The position numbers and the translations under genes were made by a program. DNA of 9,898 nucleotides from contig CABUCQ010000075.1 of the NCBI GenBank assembly GCA_902490095.1, positions 1 to 9,898 of the forward strand. Reading direction: 5' to 3'. The DNA is from an uncultured Collinsella sp. (lineage in GTDB: Bacteria; Actinomycetota; Coriobacteriia; Coriobacteriales; Coriobacteriaceae). The notes beneath the pieces are model-generated. The model saw only the letters and a list, made by a program, of their open reading frames with translations. It made no database searches and was not told the DNA's origin. Shown here one piece after another: positions 1 to 6,039 of the stretch (position 1 is its first letter; every line of letters begins with the position of its first letter).

Positions 1-1
1 A

Positions 2-55
2 ATCCTTCCTACGATGTGCTGTGTGCCGGCACGGTAGCCGGATCGTAGGAAGGAT
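2..55 (+). promoter_or_regulatory. Perfect 14-bp inverted repeat enclosing the RBS of the FxLYD gene
   Basis: Bases 2-15 (atccttcctacgat) are exactly complementary to 42-55 (atcgtaggaaggat), with a 26-base loop that contains a further small palindrome (gtgccggcac, 23-32). The right arm contains AGGAAGG, the ribosome binding site for the ATG at 61. If the hairpin forms in mRNA it would hide the RBS. The transcription start is not visible, so it could instead be a DNA operator, or a terminator hairpin of an upstream gene, though no T-run follows. The inverted repeat is seen; translational control is inference. Confidence 0.5.
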
Positions 56-60
56 GAATA

Positions 61-504
61 ATGGCAAAAGAGGGAAAGAAGCCGATCGGTAAGATTGTCC
101 TAGGCGTCATCGTGGTGCTGGTTATTGTCGGTGCCGTGGGCTCTATGGGCGGCAACTCAACCGATTCGCCTGCGAGCGATTCGGCAAAACCTGCCGGGAC
201 GACACAGCAGGCTGAGGAGCAAAAAGAACCGCAAGAACCGTATACCATTGCTGACGAGGCTGAAGACACTTCCAATCAGTTTGCCTATAAGATCACGGGG
301 ACGCTGACCAATAACACGGACAAGGAAAAGAGCTACATTCAGATTGAGTATGTTCTGTATGATGCTGATGGCAACCAGGTTGGAACGGCTCTTGCAAACA
401 CCAATCATCTGAAGGCGGGCGGCTCTTGGAAGTTCGAGGCGCTGGGTACGGTGTCTCCCGACCAGGTTGCTAGCTGGGAGCGTTCGGACGTAAGCGGTTT
501 CTAG
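61..504 (+). CDS. Membrane-anchored FxLYD-domain protein
   Basis: A 147-residue protein of unknown specific role. A lysine-rich N-terminus (MAKEGKKPIGK) is followed by one hydrophobic helix at about residues 11-28, then a Ser/Thr/Gln/Glu-rich linker (about 31-60). The C-terminal part, about 61-147, looks like an FxLYD domain: YVLYD at 97-101, then a Gly-Asn turn and HLKAGGSWKFEA at about 116-127. FxLYD domains are small extracytoplasmic beta-sandwich modules common in Gram-positive surface proteins; ligands are generally unknown. Topology is probably N-in with the domain outside. There is no lipobox cysteine, so it is a membrane-anchored protein rather than a lipoprotein. The start is supported by AGGAAGG 5-11 bases upstream, within an inverted repeat. 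The next gene begins 32 bp downstream, so cotranscription is plausible. Confidence 0.8.
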   Translation: MAKEGKKPIGKIVLGVIVVLVIVGAVGSMGGNSTDSPASDSAKPAGTTQQAEEQKEPQEPYTIADEAEDTSNQFAYKITGTLTNNTDKEKSYIQIEYVLYDADGNQVGTALANTNHLKAGGSWKFEALGTVSPDQVASWERSDVSGF

Positions 505-536
505 CATGTTGTATGCACTGGGGGAGGTGAAGTCGT

Positions 537-959
537 ATGCCCGATAAAAAGCTGACTGACGAGTTGCTCAATGAGCTTCTCGATGCGCCGAACATCGATG
601 GCTATATCAAAGAACACGACTTTGCCGCCCCGTCGCTTTCGAACTACCTGAAGCAGCTACTGCAGGAAAAGGGCTTGGAGCGCTCGCGCGTGGTTCGTAT
701 GGCCGATCTCAATGAGACCTTTGGGTATCAGATCTTTACCGGTGCGCGGCATCCGAGCCGCAATAAGGTGCTGCAGATTGCCTTTGCGATGGCGCTGACG
801 CTCAAAGAGACCAACCGTGCGCTGACGGCTGCCGGGGTAAGCGTCCTTAACTGCAAGGACCGCCGCGATGCGATTATCATCTTTTGTATCGATCGCGGGT
901 GCAGCCTCCAAAAGGTCAACGAGGAGCTGTATCGCTTTGGCGAGGAGACGGTGAGTTAG
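537..959 (+). CDS. Small HTH (XRE-like) protein paired with a membrane kinase
   Basis: A 140-residue predicted cytoplasmic protein. Residues about 33-100 look like a lambda-repressor/XRE-type helix bundle: SLSNYLKQLLQEKGL, then RSRVVRMADLNETFGYQIFTGARHPSRNKVLQIAFAM, which matches the usual helix 2-turn-helix 3 layout followed by helices 4 and 5. The tail (about 101-140) is not typical of Cro/CI proteins: a basic CKDRRDAIIIFCIDRG stretch and an acidic amphipathic helix (LQKVNEELYRFGEE). A strong RBS (GGGAGGTGA, 522-530) lies 6 bases before the ATG. The gene sits 32 bp after the FxLYD gene and about 98 bp before the kinase. From memory, similar small HTH proteins recur beside kinases of this type in Coriobacteriia and Clostridia. 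It may be a substrate or effector of the kinase, or a DNA-binding regulator; no target is evident. Confidence 0.8.
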   Translation: MPDKKLTDELLNELLDAPNIDGYIKEHDFAAPSLSNYLKQLLQEKGLERSRVVRMADLNETFGYQIFTGARHPSRNKVLQIAFAMALTLKETNRALTAAGVSVLNCKDRRDAIIIFCIDRGCSLQKVNEELYRFGEETVS

Positions 960-1044
960 CGGTTGATATCTGAGCTGGCGGAGCTGCCGAACAACGACGC
1001 AAACGAACGGGGCGCGGATGCCATGGGGTGTCTGCGCCCTGCGC

Positions 1045-1050
1045 TATGAT
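1045..1050 (+). promoter_or_regulatory. Candidate -10 box for the kinase gene (possible leaderless start)
   Basis: TATGAT matches the -10 consensus at five of six positions. It ends 7 bases before the ATG at 1058, so transcription would begin at or next to the start codon. No convincing -35 is visible 16-18 bp upstream. The only GGAGG (1051-1055) is just 2 bases from that ATG, too close to act normally. Leaderless mRNAs are common in Actinomycetota; their use here is inference. Confidence 0.35.
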
Positions 1051-1057
1051 GGAGGCT

Positions 1058-2437
1058 ATGGATACTCAGACCCCAACATATTCCGATGACGAGCTGACCG
1101 CAGCGCTTGTCGAGCACCTGGCGTCGCTCGATCGCGACGACAGCTATCGCGTGGAGCGTGTACTTAAGCGCTCGTCCGTTGAAACAACCGAGCTCGTGTA
1201 CTTTGAAGGAACCGGCGGTGGTTCGCTCGGCCCCTTTGTCCGTAAACGCATCGATGCTTCGGCTCAAATCGGCGGGGCATACGGGCGTTTGTTTGCCGCT
1301 CAGCGGGCAGGCAGGCGTTTTGAGCACCTGCCCAGAATCGTCGATTGTCGTCGTGTGGGCGACGAGCTCAACGTGGTTATGGAATACATCGAAGGGGAGA
1401 CGCTCAGGGCGCTGGTGTACCGTCTGGGAGCCACCCCCGATTATGCGCGTGAATTGTATCCTGCCCTATGCGATGCCGTGGGCGGGCTCCACGCCGGTTT
1501 TGCAATGGCGGGGGAGACGTCGGCGCCGGTGATCCATCGCGACCTCAAGCCGTCGAATATCATCGTGACAGGTGCCAACTATACGCCTGATGACGGCCTG
1601 ACGTTTTCATCGCTGGTGATTATCGACTTGGGGATCGCGCGCGTATGGCGCGATGGCGCCGATACCGATACCGTCAAGTTTGGGACACGGCCCTATGCGC
1701 CGCCCGAGCAGTATGGGTTTGGGCAGACGAGTGTGCGAAGCGACGTCTACGCACTCGGCGCCCTGTTGTTCTTCTGCTTGACGGGAGTCGATCCAAAACC
1801 GGGGCTCGACATGCGCGAACAATGCGAGATGCGCGACATCCCTGCTTCTCTGACCGATGTCATTTGCATGGCGATGGCGCTCGATCCGGCCAAGCGTTTT
1901 GCGAGTGCGGAGGCATTGGGACGGGCGACGCGCGCGGCATACGACCTGAGTTGCCCTGTGCGACCTCCTGCGCCTGTGCCTGTTTGTACTCCGGCCTCGG
2001 AGACGGTGTTAACGCCCCAAGGGCTCCAGGGCTCCGCAGAGCTTCCTAAGCCTGCCACCTCCGCTGTATTCGGTCTGCTTTCTCGCATTCCGGAACCTCT
2101 GGGACGCATTTGGAATACGCTTGTCTGCCTCTCGCTGCTTGTATTCTTTGCCGGAAGCTACTTTGCCGTTTTTCATCCCACGGGAGCAAATCAAAGCTAC
2201 CCGATGTGGTTTCTCATAATCGAGTATTTTTTCTTTGTCGATGTCCTTATGGTGCTTATGCATTTTGCGCTGCTCGATAAGCGCCGTCTTCGTCGACGAT
2301 TCGCACTGCTCGACAGCTATCGCGGCAAGAAGCTCGCGAAACTCTGGCTCAAGGCATTGGGTGTGCTGCTCCTATGCATGATCGTCATAGTTGCGGTCGC
2401 CAATGCGACTGGTGTCGTCGACACCTCCGCCACCTAA
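1058..2437 (+). CDS. Serine/threonine protein kinase with three C-terminal TM helices
   Basis: A Hanks-type kinase, 459 residues from the ATG at 1058. The open frame extends to a GTG at 1028, and ATGs at 1046 and 1049 are alternatives; the start is uncertain. Kinase domain about 30-295: candidate ATP lysine K63 in FVRKRI, hinge VVMEYIEGE at about 106-114, catalytic loop HRDLKPSN at 160-167, DLG (190-192) in place of DFG, then GTRPYAPPEQYGFGQ (209-223) and RSDVYALG (227-234), which match subdomains VIII and IX. The glycine-rich loop is not recognisable. A proline-rich linker (about 299-335) leads to hydrophobic helices at about 353-372, 383-406 and 431-451; the basic loop at 407-429 should be cytoplasmic. 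There are no PASTA or other sensor repeats, so the input is unknown. It probably acts with the upstream HTH protein. Confidence 0.88.
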   Translation: MDTQTPTYSDDELTAALVEHLASLDRDDSYRVERVLKRSSVETTELVYFEGTGGGSLGPFVRKRIDASAQIGGAYGRLFAAQRAGRRFEHLPRIVDCRRVGDELNVVMEYIEGETLRALVYRLGATPDYARELYPALCDAVGGLHAGFAMAGETSAPVIHRDLKPSNIIVTGANYTPDDGLTFSSLVIIDLGIARVWRDGADTDTVKFGTRPYAPPEQYGFGQTSVRSDVYALGALLFFCLTGVDPKPGLDMREQCEMRDIPASLTDVICMAMALDPAKRFASAEALGRATRAAYDLSCPVRPPAPVPVCTPASETVLTPQGLQGSAELPKPATSAVFGLLSRIPEPLGRIWNTLVCLSLLVFFAGSYFAVFHPTGANQSYPMWFLIIEYFFFVDVLMVLMHFALLDKRRLRRRFALLDSYRGKKLAKLWLKALGVLLLCMIVIVAVANATGVVDTSAT

Positions 2438-2441
2438 AAGA

Positions 2442-2465
2442 AAAGGGCCCCGTTTGGGGCCCTTT
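2442..2465. terminator. Bidirectional terminator between convergent genes
   Basis: AAAGGGCCCC (2442-2451), a GTTT loop and GGGGCCCTTT (2456-2465) form a perfect 10-bp hairpin. It begins 4 bp after the kinase stop and ends 10 bp before the end of the hydrolase gene on the other strand. On the minus strand the stem is followed by a T-rich run (ccttttctttt), the stronger intrinsic signal. On the plus strand only three T's end the stem. Confidence 0.85.
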
Positions 2466-2475
2466 GCAGTTGAGC

Positions 2476-3609
2476 TTAGATGCGGTTCATCTGAGCGGCG
2501 ACCTTGTTGTACCAATCCTGCCACGTGGGCGGGCAGTACTTTTTGGCCGCTGCCGGGGTAAGGGTGGAGCCGTAGTTGGCGCCCAGATAGGCAACGTGAG
2601 CGGAGATGCCCTCGCTCCAGCTGCCAAAGCTGCGCCAGCCGCCGCCACGTGCACTCCAGCCCCAGGCGTTGTAAGAATTGGCGCAATAAGTGCCCTTGGT
2701 GCTCTCGATGCAGGCGATGGCGGGGGACCAACGGGGGTCGACACCGGTATTCCAAGCGGCGACGGCAAAGTTATAGCCCTGGCCTGCCATGGGGGAGCCG
2801 GCAAGATAATTGTCGATGCGGCTCGTCCACTCGTTGATGAACGTATCGTAATCGGAGTTACCGGTATTGGCGTTGTTCACCGTGGTGTCGATGGTGGTGT
2901 TGGTGTTGGTGGCCTGACTGCTGGAATTGCTGCCGCTTACGCCCTCGCCCGAGAGCTTCTCGGCAGCAGCGGCCTTATCGGCCTCAAGCTTGGCGAGCTC
3001 GGCGGCATTTTCCTGCTCGGCTTTAGCCTGCGCCTCGCTGCGGAGCTGCTGTGCCTGCGCCAGCGCATCCTCGGCGTTTTTCTGCTCTGCCTCAAGCTGC
3101 GACTTGGCCTGCTGGAGTTCGGCCTTGTTCTGCTCGAGTTCGGTTTGCATGTTGTTGAGCTCTTCGATCTCGTCGACGCTCGAGCTCGTGATCTGGTTGG
3201 TGTATTTGCAGGTGGTAATGAACTCGCCCAAGCTCTGCGCGTTGACCAGGAAGCTCACGATGGGATTGGTACCCTTCTGGTACTTGTACAGATCGCGCAT
3301 GGCGGAGCTTGCCTTGGCCTGCTGCTCGGGAAGCTTGGCCTCGATTTCCTCGATGCTCGCCTCGTTGGAGTCGATCTGCTTTTGCAGGTCGTCGAGTTTG
3401 GTGCGGGCATTGTTGTAGGCGCTCGTGGCGGCTTCAATTTTTTGCTGCGCGGCGGAAAGCTGATCCTGCGTTGCCTGCGAGGCGGCATACGCCGCAACGG
3501 GGGAGAGCATCGGCGTGGCAGTCAGTGCGACAGCGAGTGCGGCGCTCGTGATGATACGAGCCGGCTTCGACGCGATGAGCGCTGCGACGCGATGATTCGA
3601 ATGCTGCAT
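2476..3609 (-). CDS. Secreted coiled-coil peptidoglycan hydrolase, lysozyme-like C-terminus
   Basis: A 377-residue exported protein. The ATG at 3609 has AGAGGG 5 bases upstream, so it is preferred over an in-frame TTG at 3624. Residues 1-42 form a signal peptide with predicted cleavage after AYA (40-42). Residues about 45-135 resemble the coiled coil of PcsB-type cell-division hydrolases, including AMRDLYKYQKGTNPIVSFL and the SLGEFIT stretch; a second Glu/Gln/Ala-rich coil spans about 143-220. A Ser/Thr/Asn linker (221-255) joins a globular domain (256-377) with AWNTGVDPRWSPAIACIES, NAWGW, WRSF and ISAHVAYLG, resembling lysozyme/glucosaminidase-fold hydrolases. Glu302 is the likely catalytic acid; C300 and C309 could be disulphide-bonded. 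PcsB proteins usually end in CHAP or NlpC/P60 instead. Probable role: regulated cell-wall cleavage at division. Confidence 0.8.
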   Translation of the reverse strand: MQHSNHRVAALIASKPARIITSAALAVALTATPMLSPVAAYAASQATQDQLSAAQQKIEAATSAYNNARTKLDDLQKQIDSNEASIEEIEAKLPEQQAKASSAMRDLYKYQKGTNPIVSFLVNAQSLGEFITTCKYTNQITSSSVDEIEELNNMQTELEQNKAELQQAKSQLEAEQKNAEDALAQAQQLRSEAQAKAEQENAAELAKLEADKAAAAEKLSGEGVSGSNSSSQATNTNTTIDTTVNNANTGNSDYDTFINEWTSRIDNYLAGSPMAGQGYNFAVAAWNTGVDPRWSPAIACIESTKGTYCANSYNAWGWSARGGGWRSFGSWSEGISAHVAYLGANYGSTLTPAAAKKYCPPTWQDWYNKVAAQMNRI

Positions 3610-3651
3610 CCAATCCCTCTGCAATCAATCGTAGGTTATGGTTCGAACGGT

Positions 3652-3657
3652 ATTCTA
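3652..3657 (-). promoter_or_regulatory. Candidate -10 box for the hydrolase gene
   Basis: Read on the minus strand this is TAGAAT, a four-to-five-of-six -10 match, about 42 bp upstream of the hydrolase ATG. No good -35 stands 17 bp further upstream; the sequence there is palindromic (TTCAAG/CAAGTT), which would fit an activator- or repressor-controlled promoter. Pattern only; not proven. Confidence 0.35.
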
Positions 3658-3670
3658 CTACTGCTTTCGA

Positions 3671-3774
3671 CCTCAACTTGAACCTTAAAGGTTCCAAAGG
3701 GTCAAGTTGAACTTGAGGCTTTGGCTTTGACCTGCAGTTATAGTGAATTGTTGAGAAACCATAGAGTTCAACTT
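3671..3774. promoter_or_regulatory. Palindrome cluster (CAAGTT/AACTTG half-sites) upstream of the hydrolase gene
   Basis: Two perfect palindromes lie close together: gaacctt-a-aaggttc (3680-3694) and tcaagtt-g-aacttga (3702-3716). A 9-bp inverted pair tcaacttga (3673-3681) / tcaagttga (3702-3710) spans the first. Another copy, agttcaactt (3765-3774), is the exact reverse complement of 3705-3714. A tandem ggcttt pair lies at 3717-3728. The cluster sits just upstream of the candidate -10 of the hydrolase gene and has the look of multiple operator sites. The second palindrome resembles the SoxR-type MerR operator core CTCAAGTT/AACTTGAG, but with one extra central base. No regulator gene is adjacent. 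Confidence 0.5.
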
Positions 3775-3809
3775 TAACGTTACGGGGGCCTGTTTGAGAG
3801 GAGTTTAGG

Positions 3810-3844
3810 GCTGTAAAAGCTATCTCAACGTGGGGTTTTACAGC
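3810..3844 (-). terminator. Hairpin at the 3' end of the MOSC gene (possible terminator)
   Basis: gctgtaaaa (3810-3818) and ttttacagc (3836-3844) are perfect 9-bp arms around a 17-base loop, directly abutting the MOSC stop codon. The stem is AT-rich and no T-run follows on the minus strand, so intrinsic termination is only a weak reading. Confidence 0.3.
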
Positions 3845-4476
3845 TACAGCGCGCCCTCCTGACGAGCCTGCTCAATCTCTTCGAGGGCTTCGGCAGGGGT
3901 GAACGAACAGGTGCCGTCGCCGAGTTTGACTACCTGGATATCGTCGCCGATATGGACCTCTCCGCCCTTTAGTACCACGCCAAAAATGCCCTCGTGCGGA
4001 AAGATGCAGTCGCCGGCGAGATAGTAGATGGCGCAACGGGTGTGGCAGACCTTGCCGATTTGGCTGATTTCGACGAGCACCTCGCTGCCAAGCTTGAGCT
4101 GCGTGCCCAAAGGGAGCGAGAGTAGATTGATGCCCTGGGTGGTGAAGTTTTCTCCAAAGTCACCCTCGCGCACATCGAGTCCGCGAGCCTGCGCCGTCTG
4201 GATAGACTCTGCAGCTAAAAAGGAAACCTGGCGGTGCCAATGCCCGGCGTGCGCATCGGAGACGAGGCCAAATTGCTCTATAACGGTGTCGTGCCCGTCG
4301 GCGACGGGTGACTTACGCGTGCCTTTGTACTTCGACGTGTTGATTGAGACGATACGGGCAGGCCCGTTGTAAGCATCGTTTGCGGTGCGTAGGGGAGCTG
4401 CCGTTTGTGTGCGTTCCGCCAGCTCGCGCTTCGCGGCATTGAGGATGGGATTATCGGTCGGATGGTCTTGGGGCAC
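3844..4476 (-). CDS. MOSC domain-containing protein
   Basis: A 210-residue cytoplasmic protein, starting at GTG (4476) with AAAGG 7 bases upstream. After a 38-residue N-terminal extension the MOSC fold begins: KGTRK (51-55), FGLVSDAHAGHWHRQVSFL (about 69-87), EGDFGENF (104-111), then ISQIGKVCHTRCAIY (137-151) with C144 and C148, DCIFPHEGIFGVV (156-168) and a GG..H.GD motif (171-178). MOSC domains occur in molybdenum-cofactor sulfurases and in MoCo-binding proteins such as YiiM, where a conserved cysteine binds sulphur or the cofactor. The stand-alone form here could carry sulphur or bind MoCo. No molybdenum genes lie nearby, so the substrate is unknown. The gene is flanked by non-coding DNA on both sides and appears monocistronic. 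Confidence 0.87.
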   Translation of the reverse strand: MPQDHPTDNPILNAAKRELAERTQTAAPLRTANDAYNGPARIVSINTSKYKGTRKSPVADGHDTVIEQFGLVSDAHAGHWHRQVSFLAAESIQTAQARGLDVREGDFGENFTTQGINLLSLPLGTQLKLGSEVLVEISQIGKVCHTRCAIYYLAGDCIFPHEGIFGVVLKGGEVHIGDDIQVVKLGDGTCSFTPAEALEEIEQARQEGAL

Positions 4477-4514
4477 GTGTGCGCCTTTCGTTCGAGGATG
4501 TCAATATGCTGAAT

Positions 4515-4546
4515 CCTACAACAATGGTAGGTTCATTGCCCATTGT
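4515..4546. promoter_or_regulatory. Nested inverted repeats in the MOSC / ATP-grasp divergent region
   Basis: cctac (4515-4519) pairs with gtagg (4527-4531), and acaatgg (4521-4527) pairs with ccattgt (4540-4546). The arms interleave, so the two cannot form together. They lie about 40-70 bp upstream of the MOSC start in the 222-bp divergent intergenic region, a likely place for an operator. Short arms leave chance occurrence possible. Confidence 0.3.
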
Positions 4547-4612
4547 CATACAACGGTGAGCGCCGTCCTCGTGCTGGACGATTACGTCGATTGCCATAGA
4601 TACGGTGGAGCT

Positions 4613-4642
4613 TTGGGCGCCGGCGGCTTGGCACGCTAGAAT
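4613..4642 (+). promoter_or_regulatory. Candidate promoter for the ATP-grasp gene
   Basis: TTGGGC (4613-4618) and TAGAAT (4637-4642) are separated by 18 bp. The predicted start is near 4649, giving a leader of about 50 nt before the ATG at 4699. The rest of the 4477-4698 gap shows only the short inverted repeats noted and no convincing ORF. Confidence 0.4.
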
Positions 4643-4698
4643 AAATCAGTTGCGCAAAGACCGCCCGTTGTGTGGGCAGTTCATGATAGGAAGTTTCC

Positions 4699-5955
4699 AT
4701 GGCATTGCAGTTTACAGAGCGCGAGTTCATTCCCGTGCTGCTCGGTGGCGACATCAACGCCTATTCGGTGGCGCGCGCCTTCTACGAGGAGTACCAGGTC
4801 AAGAGTCTGGTCTTTGGCAAGTACCAGACGGGTCCCGCGTACCGCAGCCAGATTATCGACTACACGCCCAGCGTGGATATCGATACCATGCCCGTGATGC
4901 TCAAAACCGTCAACGGCATTGCCCAAGCGCATGCCGATAAGACGATTGTCCTTGTGGGCTGTGGCGACAACTATGTCGCTCTCGTGGCTCAAGCCAAGGA
5001 TGCCCATGAGTTGGCGGATAACATCGTCGCGCCTTACGCTCCCTATAGCATGCTTGAGCAGTGCCAGAAGAAGGAGATCTTCTACGAGCTGTGCGAGAAG
5101 CATGGCGTGCCCTATCCGCATACCTTTACCTTCACCATGGCGATGCTGAACGCCCAGGGTGAGGCGCCTGCCGAAGTGCTCGACCAGATCGATTTTCCCT
5201 ACCCGATGATTCTGAAGCCTTCTGACGGCATCATGTGGTGGCAGCACGAGTTCGAGGGCCAGAAGAAGGCCTATGAGATTGCCGACCGCGCCGAGCTGGA
5301 ACAGGTCATTCGCGATTCGTATGCCAGCGGCTACACTGACGACCTGATCTTGCAGGATCGCGTGCCCGGCAACGACGAGTACATGCGCGTGCTCACCAGC
5401 TATTCCGACCGCAACGGCAAGGTGCGCATGATGTGCCTGGGCCATGTGCTGCTCGAGGAGCATCAGCCTCACGGCGTCGGCAACCACGCCTGTATCATCA
5501 CCGAGCCCAATGACGAGCTCATGGGCGGCGTGCGCAAGCTACTCGAGGACCTTCACTTTGTGGGCTATTCCAACTTTGACGTTAAGTACGACGAGCGCGA
5601 CGGCTCGTTTAAGTTCTTCGATTTCAACACGCGCCAGGGCCGCAGCAACTACTATGTCACTAACAGTGGCTTTAACGTTGCCAAGTATGTGGTGGACGAG
5701 TATGTGTTCAACCGCCCGTTTGAGCCGGAGTTTGTGACGGCGCAGGACGAGGCGCTGTGGATGGTCGTCCCCATGGGCGTCGTCGACAAGTACGTCAAGG
5801 ATCCCGAGCTGCGCGCTAAGGTGCATCGCCTGGACAAGGAGGGCAAGGGCGCCGACCCTTCGTTTATGAAGGGCGACTTTGTCTTTAACCGCTGGCTGCG
5901 CATGTGGCACACCAAGCTGCGCCACTTTAAGCTGTTCAAGACGTATTACAAGTAG
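4699..5955 (+). CDS. ATP-grasp carboxylate-amine ligase, probable D-aspartate ligase
   Basis: A 418-residue cytoplasmic enzyme with AGGAAG 5 bases before the ATG. The N-terminal domain opens with a nucleotide-fold-like stretch (FIPVLLGGDINAYSVARAF, about 10-28) and KTIVLVGCGDNY (81-92). The ATP-grasp core spans about 120-345: PYPMILKPSDG (167-177), DLILQDRVPGNDEYMRV (215-231), GVGNHACIITE (259-269) and FFDFNTRQGRSNYY (306-319), where the Asn and Asp/Glu positions fit Mg-ATP binding. The length and these blocks match the COG3919-like family that includes the D-aspartate ligase of Enterococcus faecium (Asl), which joins beta-activated D-Asp to the side-chain amine of the third residue of UDP-MurNAc-pentapeptide. 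The downstream aspartate racemase supports that role. D-Asp specificity is inferred from neighbourhood; another amino-acid ligation is possible. Confidence 0.8.
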   Translation: MALQFTEREFIPVLLGGDINAYSVARAFYEEYQVKSLVFGKYQTGPAYRSQIIDYTPSVDIDTMPVMLKTVNGIAQAHADKTIVLVGCGDNYVALVAQAKDAHELADNIVAPYAPYSMLEQCQKKEIFYELCEKHGVPYPHTFTFTMAMLNAQGEAPAEVLDQIDFPYPMILKPSDGIMWWQHEFEGQKKAYEIADRAELEQVIRDSYASGYTDDLILQDRVPGNDEYMRVLTSYSDRNGKVRMMCLGHVLLEEHQPHGVGNHACIITEPNDELMGGVRKLLEDLHFVGYSNFDVKYDERDGSFKFFDFNTRQGRSNYYVTNSGFNVAKYVVDEYVFNRPFEPEFVTAQDEALWMVVPMGVVDKYVKDPELRAKVHRLDKEGKGADPSFMKGDFVFNRWLRMWHTKLRHFKLFKTYYK

Positions 5956-5964
5956 ATGAGCGCG

Positions 5965-5994
5965 GCGCCCGTCCGGTTTGCATCGGGCGGGCGC
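5965..5994 (+). terminator. GC-rich hairpin after the ATP-grasp gene
   Basis: gcgcccgtccg (5965-5975) pairs with cgggcgggcgc (5984-5994) over 11 positions, with one G-T wobble and an 8-base loop, 9 bp after the ATP-grasp stop. No T-run follows, so it may only reduce read-through into the racemase gene, or act as a barrier to 3' decay. Confidence 0.4.
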
Positions 5995-5997
5995 GGG

Positions 5998-6003
5998 TAT
6001 GAT
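5998..6003 (+). promoter_or_regulatory. Candidate -10 box for the racemase gene
   Basis: TATGAT lies 36 bp before the racemase ATG and directly after the hairpin at 5965-5994. The nearest -35-like TTGCAT (5978-5983) is only 14 bp away and sits in the hairpin loop, so the spacing is poor. It would give the racemase its own promoter, but cotranscription with the ligase is equally possible. Confidence 0.3.
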
Positions 6004-6039
6004 ACGCGCAATTGCGCAAGCGTCACCAAGGAGGCGGCG

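Noticed and set aside
3610..3624. TTG start for the hydrolase at 3624
   Set aside because: The ATG at 3609 has AGAGGG at good spacing and gives a standard signal peptide.
2374..3681. 435-codon open frame on the + strand opposite the hydrolase gene
   Set aside because: Low-complexity Leu/Gly/Arg-rich translation mirrors the coiled-coil gene on the other strand; that gene has a signal peptide, RBS and recognisable domains.
3844..4476. MOSC gene as part of a molybdenum-cofactor operon
   Set aside because: No Mo-cofactor or molybdate-uptake genes lie in the window; the gene stands alone.
5956..6039. Upstream start for the racemase at 5956
   Set aside because: The extra 28 residues lack family similarity, have no RBS, and cross the hairpin and candidate promoter; the ATG at 6040 has AAGGAGG.
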